Origin: Luteimonas sp. MC1572
GTDB lineage: Bacteria > Pseudomonadota > Gammaproteobacteria > Xanthomonadales > Xanthomonadaceae
DNA length: 64,000 nt
Assembly: GCF_016615815.1 (NCBI RefSeq)
Contig: NZ_CP067112.1
Span: forward strand, 434,001-498,000
Direction: 5' to 3'
The notes below the pieces were generated by a model. That model did no database searches and was not told the origin of the DNA. It was given only the letters and a program-made list of their open reading frames with translations. Below are positions 20,457-30,490 of the stretch, in pieces (position 1 is the stretch's first letter; every line of letters begins with the position of its first letter). The position numbers were made by a program, and so were the translations under genes.

Positions 20457-22864
20457 CAGCGCGCCGCCCGCTCGATGGCGGCCACCGCGGTCGCGCGGTC
20501 GAGCACCGCCGGCAGCACTTCGCCCGGACCGCCGTCGCGCGGGTACACGACGTACAGCGGCACCCCGACCGCGCGGTGCACGGCCAGGAACGCGCTGATC
20601 TCCGGATCCACGTTGGTCCAGTCGCCGACCATGTAGGTGGCGCCGGCGCGCTCCAGCGCGTCGCGGAACGCGTCGCTGGTCAGCGTGCCGCGCTCGTTGG
20701 CCTTGCAGGTCACGCACCAGTCGGCGGTCATGTTCACGAACACCACCCGGCCTTCGTCGCGCAGCGCCTGCAGCCGCGCGGCGGAGTAGGCGACGGTGGC
20801 CTCACCGGCCGGCTGCTGCACCCGCTCGGGCGGCGGCAGGCGCGCGACCATCCACACCGGGGCCAGCGCCACCAGCAGCAGCGCGAGCGCCGGCAGGCGC
20901 CGCCATCCGCCGCGCATGCGCGCACGCTCGAACCACCACAGGGCGAGCGCCATCAGCGCCACGCCGATCGCCACCAGCGCCATCGCGTCCACACCGCGCT
21001 GCTTGCCGAGCACCCACGCAAGCCAGATCGCGGTCAGGTACATCGGGAACGCAAGTACCTGCTTCAGCGTCTCCATCCAGGCGCCGGGCTTGGGCAGCCG
21101 GTCCGCCAGCCCCGGCACGAAGCCGACCAGCAGGAACGGCAGCGCGAGTCCCAGGCCCAGCGCCAGGAACACCGCCAGCGCCGCGGGCGTGGGCGCGGCG
21201 AACGCGAACGCCAGCGCACCGCCCATGAACGGCGCGATGCACGGGCTGGCCACCACGCAGGCCAGCACGCCGGTAAAGAAGTCCCCGAGCGGACCGCTGC
21301 GCGTGGCCAGTCCGCGGCCCAGGTTGGCACTGCCGCCGATGGTGAACACCCCCGACAGGCTCAGTCCCACGGCGGCCATCAGCAGGACCAGCGCAGCCAC
21401 GAAGCCCGGCTGCTGCAGCTGGAACCCCCAGCCCAGCGCCTGGCCCGCGGCGCGCAGCGCGATCACCAGCAGGCCGATCACCGCAAACGCCGCCAGCACG
21501 CCGGCGGTGTACCAGAGCGCGTGGCGGCGCGCGGCGGCGCGGCCGGAGCCGGTCTGCGCCAGCCCGAGCACCTTGAGGGAGAGGATCGGCAGCACGCAGG
21601 GCATGACGTTGAGCAGCAGGCCGCCGGCAAGCGCCAGCAGCAGGGCGGCCAGCACGCCGGTGCCCGCCGCGGCCGGCGGCGTGCTGCGCGCGGCGTTGTC
21701 GCTGGTGGCGTCCGGGGTTGCCGCGGGCGCGCTGGCGTCGCCGCCCGGGGCCACGCCGCTGCCGGTGCCGGAGGTCGGCAAGCGCGCCGCGCCGCTGTCG
21801 CCACTGCCGGCTTCGACATCACCCCCGCCGCCGGCGGCGTTGTCGCGGACGCCCGCGTCGGCCCCAACCGCCGTGGCCGCGTCGCCGGGCGTCGTTGCTG
21901 GCGTCGCGGCGGGCGTGACCGTTCCGGCCGGAAGCGCCAGGCGCACGCTGCGCGTCATCGGCGGGTAGCAGATGCCGTCGTTCTGGCATCCCTGGAACGT
22001 GGCGGTCAACGTGGCCTGGCGGGCTTCGCCGTGCCTGCGCAGCAGTGGCAGCGGCACGTCGACCTGGTCGAAATAGACCACCACGTCGCCAAAATGTTCG
22101 TCGTGGTGCGACACGCCGCGCGGCCAGCGCGGCGCCGCGGCGGTGATGCCGTCGGCCTCGAGCCGGAAGCTGCTGCGGTCCCGGTACAGGTAGTAGCCGG
22201 GCGCCGGGGTGAAGCGCATCAGCACCGTGTTGCCGTCGCCGGCAATCGCTTCGAAGCCGAACGCCTGCGCTTCTGGCAGTGGCAGCGCGTCCGCCCTGCC
22301 GCCTGCGGACAGGGCTGGCGCGCCGGGCTGCGGTGCGCCGCCGCCGAGGGCGCGGCCGAGCGCGGCGAAGCCGGCGTCAGGGGCCGCACTCGAGGGCGCA
22401 GCCGGCAGGGCCACGGTCACGATGCGCGTCTGCGGTGGATAGCAGACGCCCAGGTCGGCGCAGCCCTGGTAGCGGACCTTCAGGCGCGTGCTGGCGGCAG
22501 CGCCGGCCTGCCCGGTGAGCACCGCCTCGACGCGGCCGCGATACGTCTCGACCTCGCCGAAGAATTCGTCGGTGTGCCGGCGCCCGGCGGGCAGCTGCAG
22601 GCCGCGGGCATCCACCGAAAAACCGGCGTCCACGGGCTCGGCGCCCATGCGGTGGCGATACAGGTAGTAGCCGTCGGCGATCGTCCAGGCGAGCTCGATG
22701 CGCCCCGCGTCGGTCGCCTGGGCGCGCAGCACGAAGGCTTCGTCGACCGGCAGCAGGTCGTCGACGTCGACGGCGGCAACGGCCAAGCATGGCAGGAAAA
22801 GCAGGGCGAGCGCCAGGCATGCGCGGCGCCAGCTGGCGGCAGACGTGATGGAGGGAGCGTTCAA
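20456..22864 (-). CDS. dsbD: Thiol:disulfide interchange protein DsbD
   Basis: About 802 residues. Signal peptide (about residues 12-30), then two tandem DsbD-alpha domains, each ending in a Cys pair followed by YPP (GCADLGVCYPP and GCQNDGICYPP), a low-complexity linker, an eight-helix membrane domain with the two electron-transfer cysteines, and a C-terminal thioredoxin domain with CVTC (about 716-719). It carries electrons from cytosolic thioredoxin to the periplasm. The start is a TTG at 22864; a TACCCT -10 box about 29 bases upstream supports it, but the start is not certain. Confidence 0.9.
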   Translation of the reverse strand: MNAPSITSAASWRRACLALALLFLPCLAVAAVDVDDLLPVDEAFVLRAQATDAGRIELAWTIADGYYLYRHRMGAEPVDAGFSVDARGLQLPAGRRHTDEFFGEVETYRGRVEAVLTGQAGAAASTRLKVRYQGCADLGVCYPPQTRIVTVALPAAPSSAAPDAGFAALGRALGGGAPQPGAPALSAGGRADALPLPEAQAFGFEAIAGDGNTVLMRFTPAPGYYLYRDRSSFRLEADGITAAAPRWPRGVSHHDEHFGDVVVYFDQVDVPLPLLRRHGEARQATLTATFQGCQNDGICYPPMTRSVRLALPAGTVTPAATPATTPGDAATAVGADAGVRDNAAGGGGDVEAGSGDSGAARLPTSGTGSGVAPGGDASAPAATPDATSDNAARSTPPAAAGTGVLAALLLALAGGLLLNVMPCVLPILSLKVLGLAQTGSGRAAARRHALWYTAGVLAAFAVIGLLVIALRAAGQALGWGFQLQQPGFVAALVLLMAAVGLSLSGVFTIGGSANLGRGLATRSGPLGDFFTGVLACVVASPCIAPFMGGALAFAFAAPTPAALAVFLALGLGLALPFLLVGFVPGLADRLPKPGAWMETLKQVLAFPMYLTAIWLAWVLGKQRGVDAMALVAIGVALMALALWWFERARMRGGWRRLPALALLLVALAPVWMVARLPPPERVQQPAGEATVAYSAARLQALRDEGRVVFVNMTADWCVTCKANERGTLTSDAFRDALERAGATYMVGDWTNVDPEISAFLAVHRAVGVPLYVVYPRDGGPGEVLPAVLDRATAVAAIERAAR

Positions 22865-22892
22865 CGGGCGCCGGGTGCGGGGAGGGCAGCCT

Positions 22893-22898
22893 AGGGTA
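22893..22898 (-). promoter_or_regulatory. -10 box upstream of dsbD
   Basis: TACCCT on the minus strand, 29 bases before the proposed TTG start of dsbD. No clear -35. Confidence 0.35.
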
Positions 22899-23010
22899 GC
22901 GGAGACATGGCCCGCAGGCAGGCGGCGCGTCGGGATGAGCGGCCCCTGGGACACACAGTTGCGTGCTCCCCGTGCATCGGGCAGGCCGGCGATTGCCGCC
23001 GGCATGCCAT

Positions 23011-23041
23011 GCGAGGGCCGGCGACATCGGCCGGCCCTCGC
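23011..23041 (-). terminator. Hairpin downstream of endonuclease gene
   Basis: Perfect 11-base stem GCGAGGGCCGG/CCGGCCCTCGC with a 9-base loop, starting 15 bases after the stop of the endonuclease gene. No U-tract, so a weak or Rho-assisted terminator at best. Confidence 0.5.
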
Positions 23042-23056
23042 AGGTGGAACCTTGCC

Positions 23057-24955
23057 TCAGCGGACAGCGCTGCGGATAGCCGGTGCCGATACCTTGGCCG
23101 GTGCAGCGACAACCTTCGACGGCGTGGCCGTCGTGGAAGGACGGTACGGCGGACGCAGCTTCGGGTTGCGCGGCGTGTCGCCACCGGGCGTGCCGAGTTC
23201 GCAGACCGTCGGCGTGGTGGAGGTGAACAACGCGTTGCTCGCCCACTCCGGATGGTCGATGAACGGGTTGCGGTTGCCCTGGTACGCGGCCACCACTTCG
23301 TTGCGCGCGCGCTCGGCGTCATCCGGCGGATCGCCGGCGTGCCAGTCGAGCAGGGTGGACAACATGCCCATGTAGGCCGGCGACGACGACGTGCCCACGA
23401 TCAGGCTGCGGTTGTTGGTGAGCTCGAGGTCGGGCTCGGCCTGGCCGTTGGTCGGGTGCACGCCGCCTTCGTAGCGGATCGCCATGTACAGCACCGCACG
23501 TGCCATGTCGCCCTTGCGCGCGCCCCAGGCTTCGAACGAACCCTGGTTGCCGTTCGGTCCCTTGAACCAGTTCGAGTTGCCGGGATACGTGCCGCTGCCG
23601 CCGCCACGGCCGTTGTTGGCCTCGGTGACGCGCTCGGTGCAGCCGGACGCCTGCGTGCAGTTGTCGAAGGGCATGTTGCCGCGATTGGAGTTGTAGAGCT
23701 CGTCGCTCAGGTAAAGCATGTGCGCATCGGTGTACGGGGCGTTGGGGAAGCCCTTGTTGCCGGTGGTGCTGGGGAAGCCGAGCGAGTTCGGCCAGGTGTG
23801 TTCGCGGTTGTACTTGTTGCTGCCGCCGCTGCCGGCGCGGTCGGTGCCCTTGGTGTAGCTGCGGTTGCGGTACACGTCGAGGATCTTGCCGGCGTCGTTC
23901 GGGTCTTCGTCGGCGATCTCGAGGATCGTCCAGGTGCTGGTGCCGCTGCCGCTGTACGGATAGGCCACGTGGCCGTTGATGGTTTCGTGCAGCGAGCAGC
24001 GCAGCTGGCCGGGGCTGGAGGTGTTCACCAGGCCGTAGTAGCCCGCACCGCCGTTGCCGCCGCCGAGCGGGAGCTTCACCTTGAACGCCACGTCGGTGTC
24101 GGCTTCAAGCGCAGCGCCGTCGAGGTCGGCGATGTGCGTCGCGTCAACCAGCAGCGAGCACGCCTGGCCAGGCACCAGCGGCTTGGCCGGGGTGAGGGCG
24201 AAGGTGGTCGCCTGGGCGACATGGTCGAGGTCGAGGCGCTGGCGGCGCAGGCCGTCGCAGGCCAGCACGAACGCGCCGGGCTGGGCGACCACCGGCTCGC
24301 TGAAGGTCACGCTCAGGTCCGCGGCGTACGGGAAGTCGGTGCCGCCGTTGGCCGGGAACGTGGTGGTGACGCGCGGCGCGGCGTTGCCGGCCTCGCCGAA
24401 GGACTGGTTGTTGTTGCAGGTGCCGAAGGTCTGGGTGGCCGAGTCCGCCCAGCTGAAGCTGGCGTAGGTGTTGCCGGTGCCGCCCAGCTGCAGCGACGTG
24501 CCGACCGGCGCCATGTTGGACTCGAAGACACCGATGTCGGTGCTGGTCAAGCCCGCGGCCGGACCGTTGCTGGCGGTCATCGCGCCTTCGTAGCTCAGGA
24601 ACTGGACCACGTTGCCCTGCGGGTCGATCAGGGCGATGCCGTCCGGCGAGCCGTTCTGCAGGCCGTCCAGCGGATAGTTGATGGTGGCCAGCCGCACCTG
24701 GCCGCCGCACGCGACCACGTTGCCCGCGGGCACCGCGGTGGTGGAATAGCTGGCGTTGTTGCTGCCGTTGTAGAGCACGACCTGGTAGCCGCTCAGGCTT
24801 TCGCCCGCGCTGGCGACGATCTCGATCGCCTCGCCCACGTCGGTGCCGGCGTTGTCGTAGTGGATCTCGTTGACGAAGACGTCAGCGTGAGCCGGAAGTG
24901 CTGCGAACGCGGCCAGCGCGATCGCGCAGCGGACCGATAGTGTGGAACGACGCAT
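23057..24955 (-). CDS. Secreted endonuclease I with lamin-tail and Ig-like domains
   Basis: 632 residues. Signal peptide cleaved after AHA (about residue 23). Residues ~24-160 resemble a lamin-tail (LTD) domain (VFVNEIHYDNAGTDVGEAIEI), ~190-290 a Big_5/SbsA-like Ig domain, and ~300-590 the endonuclease I/NucM nuclease domain with NREHTWPNS, the beta-beta-alpha-metal catalytic His. Likely a secreted or surface DNase that degrades extracellular DNA. The C-terminal Pro/Ala/Lys-rich tail is low complexity. Same strand as dsbD but 192 bases away and probably separate. Confidence 0.85.
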   Translation of the reverse strand: MRRSTLSVRCAIALAAFAALPAHADVFVNEIHYDNAGTDVGEAIEIVASAGESLSGYQVVLYNGSNNASYSTTAVPAGNVVACGGQVRLATINYPLDGLQNGSPDGIALIDPQGNVVQFLSYEGAMTASNGPAAGLTSTDIGVFESNMAPVGTSLQLGGTGNTYASFSWADSATQTFGTCNNNQSFGEAGNAAPRVTTTFPANGGTDFPYAADLSVTFSEPVVAQPGAFVLACDGLRRQRLDLDHVAQATTFALTPAKPLVPGQACSLLVDATHIADLDGAALEADTDVAFKVKLPLGGGNGGAGYYGLVNTSSPGQLRCSLHETINGHVAYPYSGSGTSTWTILEIADEDPNDAGKILDVYRNRSYTKGTDRAGSGGSNKYNREHTWPNSLGFPSTTGNKGFPNAPYTDAHMLYLSDELYNSNRGNMPFDNCTQASGCTERVTEANNGRGGGSGTYPGNSNWFKGPNGNQGSFEAWGARKGDMARAVLYMAIRYEGGVHPTNGQAEPDLELTNNRSLIVGTSSSPAYMGMLSTLLDWHAGDPPDDAERARNEVVAAYQGNRNPFIDHPEWASNALFTSTTPTVCELGTPGGDTPRNPKLRPPYRPSTTATPSKVVAAPAKVSAPAIRSAVR

Positions 24956-25100
24956 AGGTGACTCCCCTGTGAAAGCGGGCGAGCGTACCCCGCCCATATG
25001 ACGGTTGCCATAGCAAGCGCACGCAGCTTTCCATTTGCCTGCACGCCGGCGTGACGCCGTCCACGTATCGTGATGACTCCCCCGCATTCACGCCGAATCG

Positions 25101-25610
25101 ATGTTCTCTCCGATCCACAGCTCCAGGGCCCTTGCGGGCCTGGTCGTCGTTCTCCTGGGCCTTGCCGCCGGGCCCGTCGCCGCGCGCGAGGCGGCGGATA
25201 TCGAGATCGCGCTCGGCGCGTCCAACACCACCGACCGCGAGTTCACGCCGGTCGCATCGGTGGCCTGGCTGCCGGAGCTCATGCAGATGCACAACGCCGT
25301 GCTGCGCGCAGATGCAGGCGTTGTCTACGTCGACGGACGCGGCGACGTGGTGGGCCGTGACCTGGGCGACAGCGTGGTGGTGGGCCATGTCGGCCTGCGC
25401 TACGAGCGCACCGACAACGGCCTGACGCTGGGCGCCGGCGTGGGCGGTCAGGCGGGCGAGACCGACGCCCTGTCGGGCGACGTGCAGTTCATCACCACCG
25501 GCGGCTGGCGCTGGGAGCGGTTCTCGCTGCTGGTGCGCCACATCTCCAATGCCAGCCTGAACTCGCCCAATGACGGCGAGACCATGCTCGTGGCCGGCTG
25601 GCGCTTCTAG
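25101..25610 (+). CDS. PagL-like acyloxyacyl hydrolase (lipid A deacylase) candidate
   Basis: 169 residues. Signal peptide to about residue 29 (PVAARE), then alternating beta-strands as in an eight-stranded outer-membrane barrel, ending in the C-terminal aromatic F. The stretch HISNASLNSPNDGE carries the PagL catalytic His147 and Ser149 with Asn150; the acid, Glu160, is one position closer to the Ser than in Pseudomonas PagL as I remember it. Probable role: removal of the 3-O acyl chain of lipid A. It precedes groES by 204 bases. Confidence 0.65.
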   Translation: MFSPIHSSRALAGLVVVLLGLAAGPVAAREAADIEIALGASNTTDREFTPVASVAWLPELMQMHNAVLRADAGVVYVDGRGDVVGRDLGDSVVVGHVGLRYERTDNGLTLGAGVGGQAGETDALSGDVQFITTGGWRWERFSLLVRHISNASLNSPNDGETMLVAGWRF

Positions 25611-25661
25611 CGCACCCGCCGGGCGCGTTCCGCCCGGCGCACATCCTTGTTCCGCCGGGGC

Positions 25662-25687
25662 CTTGATCCCGGCCCGCCCCGCCCCAT
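25662..25687 (+). promoter_or_regulatory. Sigma32-type heat-shock promoter of groESL
   Basis: CTTGAT (25662-25667), 14 bases, then CCCCAT (25682-25687, continuing CTT). This closely follows the RpoH consensus CTTGAA-N13/15-CCCCATNT. The predicted transcription start is near 25695. Confidence 0.7.
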
Positions 25688-25698
25688 CTTCCGTGCAT

Positions 25699-25717
25699 CC
25701 CGGCATTGCCGGGTTTT
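25699..25717 (+). terminator. Hairpin with T-run in the groES leader
   Basis: CCCGGCA-T-TGCCGGG is directly followed by TTTT. It sits between the sigma32 -10 box and the CIRCE. It could end transcription from the upstream pagL-like gene, or act on the heat-shock transcript itself as an early pause or attenuator. Confidence 0.45.
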
Positions 25718-25730
25718 CGTGGCCCGGGTT

Positions 25731-25760
25731 TTGGCACTCGGCATGGCCGACTGCTAGAAT
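25731..25760 (+). promoter_or_regulatory. CIRCE operator overlapping a sigma70 promoter
   Basis: TTGGCACTC-N9-GACTGCTAG (25731-25757) matches the HrcA operator TTAGCACTC-N9-GAGTGCTAA at 15 of 18 arm positions. The same bases form a sigma70 promoter: -35 TTGGCA (25731-25736), 18 bases, -10 TAGAAT (25755-25760). HrcA binding would block this promoter directly. hrcA itself is not in the window. Confidence 0.82.
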
Positions 25761-25814
25761 TCGCGCCCGATACCCCCGTTTCTTCAACCCAATCAATAAC
25801 TTGTGAGGATTGCC

Positions 25815-26102
25815 ATGAACCTGAAGCCGCTCTACGACCGCGTGGTCGTCAAGCCCATCGAAGCCGACGAAGTCTCCGCCGGCGGCATCCTGATCCCGGA
25901 CAACGCCAAGGAAAAGCCCACCAAGGGCGAAGTGGTCGCGGTCGGCGAGGGCAAGGCGCTCGACAACGGCACCGTGCGCGCGCCGAAGGTCAAGGTCGGC
26001 GACAAGGTCATCTACGGCCAGTACTCCGGCTCCGCCTACAAGCTGGAAGGCGTCGAATACAAGATCGTGCGCGAAGACGACATCCTCGCCGTCCTCGGCT
26101 GA
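25815..26102 (+). CDS. groES: Co-chaperonin GroES
   Basis: 95 residues, normal length. Forms the heptameric lid of GroEL. Conserved [12 protein letters not shown] and the mobile loop [13 protein letters not shown] are present. Start at the ATG at 25815, after the Shine-Dalgarno TGAGGA at 25804-25809. First gene of groES-groEL, with heat-shock promoter and CIRCE upstream. Confidence 0.98.
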   Translation: MNLKPLYDRVVVKPIEADEVSAGGILIPDNAKEKPTKGEVVAVGEGKALDNGTVRAPKVKVGDKVIYGQYSGSAYKLEGVEYKIVREDDILAVLG

Positions 26103-26131
26103 GCCCCGCGCCCCACTTCTTCCACCCCTGA

Positions 26132-27793
<1,662 letters not shown>

Positions 27794-27823
27794 GCCAGTC
27801 TCCAGTTGTCACACCGCACCACG

Positions 27824-27851
27824 AAAAACCCCGCCGCGAGGCGGGGTTTTT
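27824..27851. terminator. Bidirectional terminator between groEL and the kinase gene
   Basis: AAAAACCCCGCC-GCGA-GGCGGGGTTTTT: a 7-base GC stem with A/T runs on both sides, serving groEL on the plus strand and the kinase gene on the minus strand. Confidence 0.92.
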
Positions 27852-27862
27852 CTTTGCCCGGG

Positions 27863-30490
27863 TCAGGGGAGCGCCAGGCAGTGCGCTTCGCTGGGGCGCG
27901 CCAGGCAACGCGCCAGGGGCTCCGCCGCAGCATGTGCCGCGAGGCCGGATTCCAGGGTGGCCAGGACTTCATGCTGCCCCTGCCGGTGGGCCAGCAACAG
28001 CGACAGCATCCACGGCCGCATCCAGTAGCGGTCGCCGGTCTCCGGAGGTCTCGTGCCGCGCATTTCCGCGGCAAGCTTCGCCGCCTCCGCCAGCTCGCCC
28101 CGCACCAGGTGCAGCTCCGCGTGTGCCTGGGTGTGCATCATCTGCGGCGGCTCACCGTCTGCCATTGGACACCCGGCAAGCGTCCGCGCCGCGCCGCCGA
28201 GGTCACCCAGCCGGAGCTGGACGCTCGCGCGTACTCCGCAGCTGCCGTATCCGGTCGCTGACGCCCGGTAATCGTGCTGGCCAAGGATCTGCCAACTGCG
28301 CTCCAGGTCGACAAGGGCGGCACCGTGGTCACCCAGCGCGGCTCGCACGTAGCCGCTGTAGCGGAAGCAGGCCTCGACGTGGAGGTCGCTGCGTTCGAGC
28401 GCCGTGTTGATCTCGTTGGCGATCGCGTAGTGCTCGAGTGCCTCGGCGTGACGTCCGCGCCACTGCAGGAAGGCGGCCAGCTGGCAATGCACGGATGATC
28501 TGGTCGAGTGCGGCCTGGTGTAGATGCGGTCGGCGATGGCGGCGGCTTCGAACGCGATCTGCTCGGCACGGGCATGGTCGCCTGCCCGGCTGAAGCTGGG
28601 CACCTGGTTGGCAAGTGCGCTGGCGTGCCAGCCGCTGTCGGTGCCGTCGAGCAATCGCGACAGCCGGATTTCCTCCTCCGCGAGCGCGACGATCCGCGCG
28701 GTGTCGTCCGGATCCGTTGCATTCATCGCAGTGCCCAGGCCGCCGAGCGCGGTGAGGTGCAGCTCGGTGTCCTGCAGTCCGTGCTGCAGCAGGGCCTCCA
28801 GCACCTCCTCGAACATCACCTTGGCGGCGTGGGGGTCGCTGCTGAACAGGCCCATGGCGAGCGTGGTCTTCGCCTCGAGGAGCGGCCGTGGATCATTTGC
28901 GCCCGCAAGTGCCAGCTCCGCGAACGCCACGCCCGCGCGCGCGTGCGCGAGCGCGGCATCGACTTCGCCGCGATCGCGCATCAGACGGCTGAGATCGCTC
29001 TCGACGCGGGCGCGTTCCGCGTGCGCGTCGGGGGCGTGGACCGCGAACAGGTCGCGGGCCTGCTCCAGGTCGGTGCGTGCTTCATCGACGTGGTCCAGCT
29101 CCAGTCGCGCCCTGCCCGTGAGCATCAGGATGTCCGCCGCGGCGAGCGGATCATCCGCAAGGACCTCAGAGCGCGCGCGTTGCGCGCCTTCGCCCAGAAG
29201 TTCCAGCGCATCCGGTACGCGGCCGTTGGCCGGCTCGGTCGACGCGAACACGCGCTGCAGGAAATCGCGGACGAGGATCGCGCGCTGCGCCTGCACCCGT
29301 GCGTTCGCCGCTTCGTTCCTTGCCACGCTGGCCTGCCACAGGGTGGCCCCGATGCCGCCCGCCAGACTGGCCGCCAGCAACACGCCAGCCGCCACCCCAA
29401 GCGCATTGCGCGCCACGAACTTCCGAACCCGGTAGCCAAGGCCCGGCGCCTGCGCCAGCACCGGCATGCCGTCCAGCCAGCGGCGCAGGTCGTCGGCGAA
29501 GGATTCGGCGGATGGATAGCGTGCGCCCGGCTGCTCGGCCAGCGCCTTGAGCAGGACGCGGTCGAGGTCGTTCTTCAGCGGCACGTAGTGGCGGTGGCAG
29601 GCGTCGCGGCTGTCGCGCACCAGCTGCGAGGGACGCGTGGTGGTGCCGGCGCCGGTGGCGGCCTGCGGCGTGCGCCCGGTGAGCAGGCGGTGCAGCAGGG
29701 CGCCCAGGCCGTAGACGTCGATCGCGGTGCTCGGCGGCGCGCCGTCCATCTGCTCCGGTGCGGCGTAGCCGGGTGTCATCGCCCGCCACATGGTCTGCGT
29801 GGCCTCGTCGGTGGAGTCGGTGAACTGGCCGATGCCGAAGTCGAGCAGGCGTACGTGGCCGCCGGCTTCGACCAGGACGTTGGATGGTTTCAGGTCGCGG
29901 TGGATCACCAGGTTGCGGTGGGCGTAGGCCACGGCGTCGCAGACCTGCAGGTAGAGCCGCACGGTCGCGCGCGCATCGGGCGAATGCGCTTCGCACCAGC
30001 GGTCGATGCGCTCGCCCTCGACCAGCGGCATCGCCAGCCAGCAGGTGCCGTCGGCGGCGCTGCCGGAGTCGGTGAGCGGGGTGATGTTGGGGTGGTTGAG
30101 GCGGGCGAGGATGGCGGCCTCGCGCTGGAAACGCTCACGCCCGGTGGCGCCCAGCGCGGCCAGCGTCAGGATCTTGATCGCCGCGTGCTGGCGCGCCATG
30201 CCGTCGTCGCGTGATGCGCGGTAGACCACGGCCATGCCGCCGCGGCCGAGCTCGGACTCCAGGGTCCAGCTGCCCAGCCTGCAGCCCGCCAGGTCGCCGC
30301 GCAGCGGGTCGAGCGAGGCGCGCGGGCGCACGTGTGCGTTGGTCAGCTGTTCCAGGCGATGGGCGACGGCCGGGTCGGGCCGTTGCGCGGCGAGCCAGGC
30401 CGCGCGTTCGCCTTCGGGCAGGTCCAGCCACTGGTCGAAGAGGGTGTCGGCGGCGCGCCAGTCGTCGAGGTCACGCGGGTCGATCGGCAT
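27863..30490 (-). CDS. Transmembrane Ser/Thr protein kinase with TPR-like periplasmic region
   Basis: 875 residues. Eukaryotic-type kinase domain about residues 76-340: Gly loop LGRGGMAVVY (81-90), Lys106 in AIKIL, catalytic HRDLKPSN (Asp199), DFG (217-219) and APE. One membrane helix at about 362-384, then ~490 helical residues with TPR-like repeats, presumably periplasmic. It overlaps the end of the ECF sigma gene by 20 bases. Start at the ATG at 30490, because upstream in-frame sequence lies wholly inside the sigma gene. Such kinase/ECF pairs are common in Lysobacteraceae; substrates are unknown. Confidence 0.9.
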   Translation of the reverse strand: MPIDPRDLDDWRAADTLFDQWLDLPEGERAAWLAAQRPDPAVAHRLEQLTNAHVRPRASLDPLRGDLAGCRLGSWTLESELGRGGMAVVYRASRDDGMARQHAAIKILTLAALGATGRERFQREAAILARLNHPNITPLTDSGSAADGTCWLAMPLVEGERIDRWCEAHSPDARATVRLYLQVCDAVAYAHRNLVIHRDLKPSNVLVEAGGHVRLLDFGIGQFTDSTDEATQTMWRAMTPGYAAPEQMDGAPPSTAIDVYGLGALLHRLLTGRTPQAATGAGTTTRPSQLVRDSRDACHRHYVPLKNDLDRVLLKALAEQPGARYPSAESFADDLRRWLDGMPVLAQAPGLGYRVRKFVARNALGVAAGVLLAASLAGGIGATLWQASVARNEAANARVQAQRAILVRDFLQRVFASTEPANGRVPDALELLGEGAQRARSEVLADDPLAAADILMLTGRARLELDHVDEARTDLEQARDLFAVHAPDAHAERARVESDLSRLMRDRGEVDAALAHARAGVAFAELALAGANDPRPLLEAKTTLAMGLFSSDPHAAKVMFEEVLEALLQHGLQDTELHLTALGGLGTAMNATDPDDTARIVALAEEEIRLSRLLDGTDSGWHASALANQVPSFSRAGDHARAEQIAFEAAAIADRIYTRPHSTRSSVHCQLAAFLQWRGRHAEALEHYAIANEINTALERSDLHVEACFRYSGYVRAALGDHGAALVDLERSWQILGQHDYRASATGYGSCGVRASVQLRLGDLGGAARTLAGCPMADGEPPQMMHTQAHAELHLVRGELAEAAKLAAEMRGTRPPETGDRYWMRPWMLSLLLAHRQGQHEVLATLESGLAAHAAAEPLARCLARPSEAHCLALP

